From: Candidatus Eiseniibacteriota bacterium
GTDB taxonomy: Bacteria > Eisenbacteria > RBG-16-71-46
DNA length: 6,209 nt
Assembly (NCBI GenBank): GCA_005893365.1
Contig: VBPB01000179.1
Coordinates: 1 to 6,209 of the forward strand
Direction: 5' to 3'
Shown: positions 1 through 5,195 of the stretch, piece after piece
Position numbering within the stretch: the stretch's first letter is position 1
Layout: each line of letters begins with the position of its first letter
The notes under the pieces: model-generated
Seen by the model: only the letters and a program-made list of their open reading frames with translations
The model's database searches: none
Told to the model about the DNA's origin: nothing
Made by a program: the position numbers and the translations under genes

Positions 1-732
1 GGGTGGTGGCGCTGGCCGACGCCCGCATGGAGGCGGCGCTGCGCCGCGTCTCGGTCGAGCGCGGTCACGACCCGCGCGGTGCCGCGCTGGTCGCCTTCGG
101 CGGCGCCGGGGGCCTGCACGCCTGCGCGCTGGCCGCGGCGCTCGGCACGCCGGTGGTGCTGAGCCCGCGTCACGCGGGCGTCCTCTCGGCGCTGGGGGCG
201 ATGACCGGCGGCTCGCGGCGCGAGCGCAGCCGCACCGTGCTGCTGGACGCGAGCCACCGCGAGCGCCTCGAGCGCGAGTGGCGCCGGCTGGAGACGGAAG
301 TGCTCGCCGAGTTGGCTCGAGCGCCGCGCCGAGATGCGCTACCGCGGCCAGTCGCACGAGCTCTCGATCGCCGCCGGACCGCGCCTCGCGGAGCGCTTCC
401 ACCGCGAGCACGAGCGCCGCTTCGGCTTCGCCGAGCGCGACCGCGCGGTCGAGGTGGTGACGCTCGAAGCCCGCGGCTCGCTCCCGGGCGACGACCCGCC
501 GCGCCCGCGCCTGCCCCGCCGCCCGACCCCGCCGGTCGGCACGACGCGCGTGCGGCACCAGGGACGATGGTTGCGCACCCGCGTCTGGGCCCGCGAGCGA
601 CTTCACGCCGCCTTCGCGACGCGCGGCCCGGCCATCGTCGCCGAGGACGGCGCCACGCTCTGGATCGCCCCCGGCTGGAGCGCCCGCATGCACCCGACCG
701 GCACGTTGGTCCTGAGCCGGAGGGGACGATGA
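1..732 (+). pseudogene. hyuA: Hydantoinase/oxoprolinase subunit A (HyuA), 3' part, with internal frameshift
   Basis: This is the C-terminal third of a HyuA-family protein. HyuA is the ATP-binding subunit that acts with HyuB on N-methylhydantoin, 5-oxoproline or related cyclic amides, or in acetone-carboxylase-like enzymes; the substrate cannot be read from sequence. The 5' end lies outside the window, so the GTG at 3 is not the start. The first part reads in the frame of position 3 and shows family segments: SVERGHDPRG, then LVAFGGAGGLHA, then GVLSALGAM. After about 303-315 homology continues in the frame of position 1 (RYRGQSHEL, FHREHERRFGF, GPAIVAEDGATLWIAPGW) to the TGA at 730-732. Skipping one G at 314-315 joins the frames as LAEL-LERRAEMRYRGQ, so the change equals +1 or -2. 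From my memory of the family, several linker residues before RYRGQ also seem to be missing, which would favour a real small deletion. A sequencing or assembly error remains possible. The stop overlaps the hyuB ATG, as expected for an intact hyuAB pair. Confidence 0.8.
716..728 (+). promoter_or_regulatory. Ribosome binding site of hyuB
   Basis: GGAGGGG at 719-725 lies just upstream of the ATG at 729. Counting from the GGAGG core, the spacing is 5 nt. It sits inside the last codons of hyuA and fixes the hyuB start at the ATGA overlap, supporting translational coupling of the two subunits. It also argues against hyuB being translated as an extension of the upstream open frame. Confidence 0.7.
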
Positions 733-2429
733 CGCGCTTGGGCCGCCTCGACGGCGTGCAGCTCGCGCTCTACCAGGCGCTGTTCGCCTCCTGCGCCGAG
801 GAGATGGGGGTGACGCTCATGCGCACCGCCCACTCGCCCAACATCAAGGAGCGCCTCGACCACTCGTGCGCGCTGTTCGACGCGCGCGGCCGGCTGGTGG
901 CGCAGGCCGCGCACATCCCGGTGCACCTGGGCAGCATGCCGCGCGCGGTCGAGGCGGCCCTCGCCTTGGGCCCCTTGGCCCCCGGCGACGTGGTGCTGCT
1001 CAACGACCCCTACGCGGGCGGGACGCACCTGCCCGACCTGACGCTGGTCTCGCCGGTCTTCCTGCCGGGGCCGCGCCGGCGGGGCCGGGCCGTCCCCGAC
1101 TTCATCGTGGCGAGCCGCGCCCATCACGCCGACATCGGCGGGGCCGCCCCCGGCTCGATGCCGCTGGCGCGCGAGGTCTACGAGGAGGGCCTGCGTCTGC
1201 CGCCGGTGTTCCTGGCGCGCGGCGGGCACGTCCAGCGCGACGTGCTGGCCCTGGTGCTGGCCAACGTGCGCACGCCCGACGAGCGGCGCGCCGACCTGGC
1301 CGCTCAACTGGGCGCCCAGGCGACCGGCGAGCGCCGGCTGCACGATCTGGCGCGGCGCGAGGCGGCCGGCCGCGGGCCGGGGCTCGCCCGCGCGGCCGCG
1401 GCGCTGATGGACTATGCCGAGCGGCGGGTGCGCTCGGCGCTGCGCGGGCTGCCGCGCGGGCGCTACCGCTTCACCGACGCGCTCGACGACGACGGGTTGG
1501 GGCTGGGGCCGGTACCCATCACCGTCACGCTCACGCTCGCCGGGGATCGCGTGCGCGCGGACTTCACCGGCTCGGCCGCGCAGACGCCGGGCCCGGTCAA
1601 CGCCGTCGCGGCGGTCACGCGCGCGGCCACCTACTACGCGGTCCGGTGCGTGCTGGGCGGCGACCTGCCGGTCAACGACGGCACGTTCCGGCCCATCGCG
1701 GTGGTGGCCCCCGCGGGGACGGTGGTGAATCCGCGGCCGCCCGCCGCGGTCGCGGCCGGCAACGTCGAGACCTCGCAGCGCATCGTGGACGTGGTGCTGG
1801 GCGCCTTCGCGCGCGCGCTGCCCGGGCGCATCCCGGCCGCGAGCTACGGCACGATGAGCAACCTCCTGATCGGCGGCACCGATCCGCGCACCGGACAGCC
1901 ATTCGCCTACTACGAGACGCTCGGCGGCGGGCACGGCGCCGGGCCGGGCTGGGACGGCGAGCGCGCGATGCAGGCGCACATGACCAACACCCGCAACACG
2001 CCGGTCGAGGCGCTCGAGCACGCCTACCCGCTGCGCGTGCTGGCGACCCGCATCCGGCGCGGGAGCGGCGGCCGCGGCCGCTGGCGCGGCGGCGAGGGCA
2101 TCGCGCGGGTCATCGCGCTCGAAGCCCCGGCGCGCGTGACGGTGATCTCCGAGCGGCGCGCGCGCGGACCCTATGGGCTCGCGGGCGGTGGGCCCGGCGG
2201 GCGCGGCGTCAACCTCGTCCGCGCGCCCGGGCCGCGGGGGCGCGTGTCGCGGCTCCCGGGCAAGTTCCAGCTCGACCTGGCCCGCGAGGCGGTGATCACG
2301 ATCGCGAGCCCGGGCGGGGGAGGGTTCGGCCGCGCCCAGGGCGCGCGGCGGGTCAGGCCCGCGCCGCGAGGGCGGCGCGATGCTGGTGCGCCAGGGCCCG
2401 CGCGACCACGCGGCGCGCGAGCGGGGTAG
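729..2429 (+). CDS. hyuB: Hydantoinase/oxoprolinase subunit B (HyuB family)
   Basis: This is a complete 566-residue HyuB-type subunit, normal length for the family. HyuB works with HyuA in ATP-dependent opening of hydantoin or oxoproline-type rings, or in ketone carboxylation; which reaction applies here is not decidable. Family segments appear in order: ERLDHSCALFDARGRLVAQA (41-60), HIPVHLGSMP (62-71), NDPYAGGTHLPD (92-103), ASRAHHADIGG (128-138) with PGSMP behind it, ADFTGSAAQTPGPVNAV (277-293), SYGTMSNLLIGG (372-383), YYETLGGGHGAGPG (394-407), HMTNTRNTPVE (417-427), RRGSGGRGRWRGGEG (443-457) and the terminal glycine-rich SPGGGGFG (527-534). The ATG at 729 has a strong SD and overlaps the hyuA stop. 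Its frame stays open upstream to position 3, but that stretch between about 320 and 728 is low-complexity Arg/Pro/Ala sequence out of frame with hyuA, so the longer start is rejected. The last 32 residues after GGGGFG look non-family, and about 25 of them are encoded antisense to the end of nagZ. Confidence 0.93.
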   Translation: MTRLGRLDGVQLALYQALFASCAEEMGVTLMRTAHSPNIKERLDHSCALFDARGRLVAQAAHIPVHLGSMPRAVEAALALGPLAPGDVVLLNDPYAGGTHLPDLTLVSPVFLPGPRRRGRAVPDFIVASRAHHADIGGAAPGSMPLAREVYEEGLRLPPVFLARGGHVQRDVLALVLANVRTPDERRADLAAQLGAQATGERRLHDLARREAAGRGPGLARAAAALMDYAERRVRSALRGLPRGRYRFTDALDDDGLGLGPVPITVTLTLAGDRVRADFTGSAAQTPGPVNAVAAVTRAATYYAVRCVLGGDLPVNDGTFRPIAVVAPAGTVVNPRPPAAVAAGNVETSQRIVDVVLGAFARALPGRIPAASYGTMSNLLIGGTDPRTGQPFAYYETLGGGHGAGPGWDGERAMQAHMTNTRNTPVEALEHAYPLRVLATRIRRGSGGRGRWRGGEGIARVIALEAPARVTVISERRARGPYGLAGGGPGGRGVNLVRAPGPRGRVSRLPGKFQLDLAREAVITIASPGGGGFGRAQGARRVRPAPRGRRDAGAPGPARPRGARAG

Positions 2430-3798
2430 CGTCCGAGGCCGAGATGCGCAGCACCGCCTCCGGCACGTCGTCGAGGAACGCATCGCTCTGGAGCCCGATC
2501 AAGGCCACGGGCCGCGCGCGCGCCAGGGCGCGCAGGCGCTCCGTCTCCATGGCCGTCAGCGGGACGCGGCTCATCACCGCGACCACCTCGAGCGCCGGTG
2601 TACCGCCCGCGGCAAGCGGCACGCCCAGCGCCGCGATCTCCGACGCCAGCGTCGGCCCGTGTGCGAACGCCGGCTCCTGGACCCGCCACGGCCCCGCGGC
2701 CGCCGCGGGCGGCAGGGTGCCGCGGGTGACGAGCCCGCGCTCGACGATGCGCTCGAGCCGCGGCTCCCAGTCCGGGGGCGTGAGCGACTCGAGCGGCCGG
2801 GCGAGGTCTTCGGCGGTGGGCTCGGGCCGCGCGTGGTCGAAGGCGGCGAGCCGCGGGCGCGCGGCGTCGAAGTTGGCGCGGTCGATGACGCCGTCCACCA
2901 GCGCGTCGGCGAGCGCCAGGCGCAGCCGGCGCACCGCCTCGTCGTGGAACGCGTAGAGCAGCAGGTCGCACCCCGCCTCGAGGCTCATCCGCGCCGCCGC
3001 GAGCGGCTCGCGGCCTTGGGCGGCGCCCTTCATCTCCAGCGCGTCGGTGATGGCCAGCCCCGCGAAGCCCAGGCGCTCGCGCAGCAGGCCATGGACGATG
3101 GCGCGCGAGAACGTGGCGGGGCGCTCGGGGTCGAGCCCGGGATAGACCACGTGCGCGGTCATCACGGCGTCGGCGTCGAGGTTGGCGCGGAACGGGGCCA
3201 GCTCGCGGGCCGCGAGCCGGTCGGCCGGCGCGTCGCAGCGCGGCAGCGCCAGGTGCGAGTCGAGCACCGTGTCGCCGTGACCGGGGAAGTGCTTGAGGCA
3301 GGTCGCGACCCCGCCCGCGCGCAGCCCGCGGACCATCGCGGCGACCGCGCCGGCCACCGCGTCGGGCGCGGTCCCCCAGGCGCGGGGACCGATCACCGGG
3401 TTGCGCGGCTCCGAGTGGATGTCGGCCACCGGGGCGAACGCCCAGTCGAGCCCCAGCGCGCGCAGCCGCTCGCCGGTGACGCGCGCCAGCCACTCGACGT
3501 CACCGGGCTCGGCGCCCCGCGCGAGCAGCGCGGCGTTGGGCGGCACGGTGAGGTGGCCGGCCAGCTGCGAGACGAAGCCGCCCTCCTCGTCAGCGGCGAT
3601 GAAGATGCGCCGCGGTCGCGCCAGGTCGCGCAGGTGCGCGGTGAGGCGCCTCAGCCCCTCGAGGTCTTGGAAGTCGCGCGCGAACAGGATGACGCCGGCC
3701 GGGGGATAGGCGGCGAAGTCCTTCTCCCACGCGGGCGCGAGTCCTTCGCGCGGCAGGCCGACGACCATGCGGCGGGCGATCCCACGCTGGGCATCCAT
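2353..3798 (-). CDS. nagZ: Glycoside hydrolase family 3 beta-N-acetylhexosaminidase, NagZ type
   Basis: This encodes 481 residues, with ATG at 3798-3796 and TGA at 2355-2353. Family enzymes remove N-acetylglucosamine from muropeptides during peptidoglycan recycling. There is no signal peptide, so cytosolic action is likely. The GH3 barrel spans about residues 8-320: PAGVILFARDF (33-43), AADEEGG (68-74), NPVIGPRAWG (133-142), the NagZ signature KHFPGHGDTVLDSH (169-182) giving the Asp180/His182 general acid-base dyad, and ITDALEMKGA (250-259) with Asp252 as probable nucleophile. Residues about 340-481 form an additional C-terminal region resembling the second domain of longer, Bacillus-type NagZ proteins; compact proteobacterial NagZ lacks it. 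No clear Shine-Dalgarno precedes the start; Met11 is a fallback start. The frame stays open upstream to 4296, but that part is antisense to the aminotransferase and is not family-like. The gene is divergent from the aminotransferase and convergent with hyuB. A related GH3 exo-glycosidase specificity cannot be excluded. Confidence 0.9.
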   Translation of the reverse strand: MDAQRGIARRMVVGLPREGLAPAWEKDFAAYPPAGVILFARDFQDLEGLRRLTAHLRDLARPRRIFIAADEEGGFVSQLAGHLTVPPNAALLARGAEPGDVEWLARVTGERLRALGLDWAFAPVADIHSEPRNPVIGPRAWGTAPDAVAGAVAAMVRGLRAGGVATCLKHFPGHGDTVLDSHLALPRCDAPADRLAARELAPFRANLDADAVMTAHVVYPGLDPERPATFSRAIVHGLLRERLGFAGLAITDALEMKGAAQGREPLAAARMSLEAGCDLLLYAFHDEAVRRLRLALADALVDGVIDRANFDAARPRLAAFDHARPEPTAEDLARPLESLTPPDWEPRLERIVERGLVTRGTLPPAAAAGPWRVQEPAFAHGPTLASEIAALGVPLAAGGTPALEVVAVMSRVPLTAMETERLRALARARPVALIGLQSDAFLDDVPEAVLRISASDATPLARRVVARALAHQHRAALAARA

Positions 3799-3830
3799 GG
3801 GCGCGGAAGGTGGCGGAGGGGTACGGCACC

Positions 3831-3836
3831 TGTCAA
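3831..3836 (-). promoter_or_regulatory. Candidate -35 element (TTGACA) upstream of nagZ
   Basis: On the minus strand an exact TTGACA reads from 3836 to 3831, 32 nt before the nagZ ATG at 3798. A standard 17-nt spacer would place the -10 at about 3813-3808, where the minus strand reads CCACCT, a poor match to TATAAT. If the element is active, transcription would begin within a few nt of the ATG. This fits the absence of a Shine-Dalgarno, but the missing -10 keeps confidence low. Confidence 0.2.
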
Positions 3837-3955
3837 CGAGTCCCAAGGGGCGGGCGCGACGTCGGCCTCCCGGTCCGACGCCGGCCCGCGCCGTCCCACC
3901 CGCGTCGGTCGTGCGGAATGCCACGCCCCGGTCGCCAGCCCAAGCATCTTGCCCG

Positions 3956-3984
3956 TTGGGGACCGCGCTCCCGCAAGGTAAACT
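3956..3984 (+). promoter_or_regulatory. Candidate sigma-70-like promoter of the aminotransferase unit
   Basis: TTGGGG at 3956-3961 (3 of 6 matches to TTGACA) is followed after 17 nt by TAAACT at 3979-3984 (4 of 6 matches to TATAAT). This is one of the few A/T-containing spots in the gap. The predicted transcription start would fall at about 3991, only about 4 nt before the ATG at 3995, so the message would be nearly leaderless. That agrees with the weak ribosome binding site: AAGG at 3975-3978 lies 16 nt upstream, which is too far. The match is weak and rests on pattern only. Confidence 0.25.
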
Positions 3985-3994
3985 CCCAGAGCCC

Positions 3995-5170
3995 ATGCGT
4001 CCCCTCGTCTCCCAGCGCAGTACGCTGTTCACCGAATCGGTCATCCGCGAGATGACCCGGCTGTGCCAGCGGCACGGCGGGGTCAACCTGGCGCAGGGCT
4101 TCCCCGACTTCCCGGCCCCCGAGGCCATCAAGGAGGAGGTCGTGCGCGCGGTGCGCGCCGACATCAACCAGTACGCCATCACCTGGGGGGCCAAGCGCCT
4201 GCGCGAGGCCCTGGTGGCCAAGACCCGGCGCTTCACCGGTCTCGAGTACGATCCCGAGACCGAGGTCACGGTCTGCTGCGGCTCGACCGAGTGCATGATC
4301 GCGACCCTGCTCGCCCTCGTGAATCCCGGCGAGGAGGTGATCGTGTTCGAGCCCTTCTACGAGAACTACGGGCCCGACGCGATCCTGTGCGGCGCCACCC
4401 CGCGATTCGTGCGGCTGCGCGAGCCCGACTGGTCCTACGATCCCGACGAGCTGGCGCGCGCGTTCAACGACCGCACCAAGGCCATCGTCATCAACACCCC
4501 CAACAACCCGACCGGCAAAGTGTTCACGCGCGCCGAGCTGGACCACATCGCCGCCCTGTGCCGGACGTGGGACGTGGTGGCGGTCACCGACGAGATCTAC
4601 GAGCACATCCTCTACGACGGCGCCGAGCACATCACGCTGGCCACACTCGAGGGGATGCGCGAGCGGACCGTTACCCTCAGCGGCGCATCCAAGACCTATA
4701 GTGTGACCGGCTGGCGCATCGGCACCTGCCTCGCGCCCCCCGCGCTCAGCTCGGCCATCCGTAAAGTTCACGACTTCCTGACGGTGGGGGCTCCGGCCCC
4801 GCTCCAGGAGGCCGCGGCGGTGGCGATGGAATTGCCAGATGATTATTATCGAGGACTCGCCGATAACTACAGGGCACGCCGGGATTACCTGGTACCGGCG
4901 CTGGAAGACGCGGGATTCCGCACCTTCCCGCCCCGCGGCGCGTATTACGTGATGACCGACATCTCGGGATTCGGCTTCCCGGATGACATCGCCTTTGCAC
5001 GCCACCTGGTGGCGGATGGCGGTGTCGCCGCGGTGCCGGGCTCGAGTTTCTATTCCGATCCGGCGGCAGGGCGGCAGCGTCTTCGCTTCCACTTTGCCCG
5101 CCGACGCGAGACACTGGAAGCGGCCGTGGAGCGCCTGGGCCGCCTCAGAGTCCGCGCGCCGGCAGTCTGA
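3995..5170 (+). CDS. PLP-dependent class I/II aminotransferase (kynurenine/methionine aminotransferase-like)
   Basis: This is a complete 391-residue fold-type I aminotransferase, normal length for the family. The enzyme should move the amino group between an amino acid and a 2-oxo acid in the cytosol. The early NLAQGFPDFP (31-40) is typical of the kynurenine/glutamine-transaminase-K/methionine aminotransferase branch; exact substrate is unknown. PLP-site residues visible are Asn171 in NNPTG (170-174), Asp199 and Tyr202 in TDEIYEH (198-204), the Schiff-base Lys233 in SGASKTYSVTGWR (229-241), Arg241, and the carboxylate-binding Arg364 in RLRFHFA. Tyr60 in NQYAITWG (58-65) and GSTECM (96-101) fit the cofactor region. 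The ATG at 3995 sits at the usual N-terminus; the frame continues upstream to 3767 without family sequence. There is no good SD. Codon use changes abruptly within the gene: 10 of the first 225 codons end in A/T against 41 of the last 166, although the protein stays conserved. The S41 peptidase gene follows after 25 bp. Confidence 0.93.
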   Translation: MRPLVSQRSTLFTESVIREMTRLCQRHGGVNLAQGFPDFPAPEAIKEEVVRAVRADINQYAITWGAKRLREALVAKTRRFTGLEYDPETEVTVCCGSTECMIATLLALVNPGEEVIVFEPFYENYGPDAILCGATPRFVRLREPDWSYDPDELARAFNDRTKAIVINTPNNPTGKVFTRAELDHIAALCRTWDVVAVTDEIYEHILYDGAEHITLATLEGMRERTVTLSGASKTYSVTGWRIGTCLAPPALSSAIRKVHDFLTVGAPAPLQEAAAVAMELPDDYYRGLADNYRARRDYLVPALEDAGFRTFPPRGAYYVMTDISGFGFPDDIAFARHLVADGGVAAVPGSSFYSDPAAGRQRLRFHFARRRETLEAAVERLGRLRVRAPAV

Positions 5171-5182
5171 CCCCCAACCCCT

Positions 5183-5187
5183 AGGGA
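5183..5187 (+). promoter_or_regulatory. Ribosome binding site of the S41 peptidase gene
   Basis: AGGGA at 5183-5187 lies 8 nt before the ATG at 5196, a standard Shine-Dalgarno position, and selects this start. It falls in the 25-bp gap after the aminotransferase stop. I see no terminator-like hairpin with a T-run there, so the two genes are probably on one transcript. Confidence 0.6.
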
Positions 5188-5195
5188 CATCCTCG

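Larger units (their letters stand above)
3799..3994. promoter_or_regulatory. Divergent intergenic region (nagZ / aminotransferase)
   Basis: This 196-bp stretch between the two divergent start codons is the only sizeable non-coding gap in the window and must hold the promoters of both units unless they lie inside the genes. It contains an exact TTGACA on the minus strand at 3836-3831, a TTGGGG-17 nt-TAAACT pair on the plus strand at 3956-3984, and a small inverted repeat at 3860-3880. No operator that I can assign to a known regulator family is visible. The longer open frames crossing it on both strands are extensions of the flanking genes and lack family sequence. Confidence 0.5.

Noticed and set aside
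2331..2345. CGCGCCC-A-GGGCGCG palindrome near the hyuB/nagZ junction as a bidirectional terminator
   Set aside because: It lies inside hyuB coding sequence, no T-run follows on either strand, and strong GC palindromes are frequent in this window.
603..2483. Long minus-strand open frame antisense to hyuB (about 626 codons)
   Set aside because: Translation is Arg/Ala/Pro/Gly/His-rich with no family motif, while the plus strand encodes clear HyuB. Such shadow frames are normal when third positions are nearly all G or C.
866..2956. Plus-strand open frame of about 696 codons across hyuB and the end of nagZ
   Set aside because: Low-complexity Arg/Ala/Gly sequence that contradicts the HyuB frame; no ribosome binding site or family match.
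3767..3994. N-terminal extension of the aminotransferase by 76 codons
   Set aside because: No family sequence before residue 1 at 3995, and it would overlap the divergent nagZ start.
3799..4296. N-terminal extension of nagZ by 166 codons
   Set aside because: The stretch is antisense to the aminotransferase start and has no GH3 sequence; NagZ homology begins right after the ATG at 3798.
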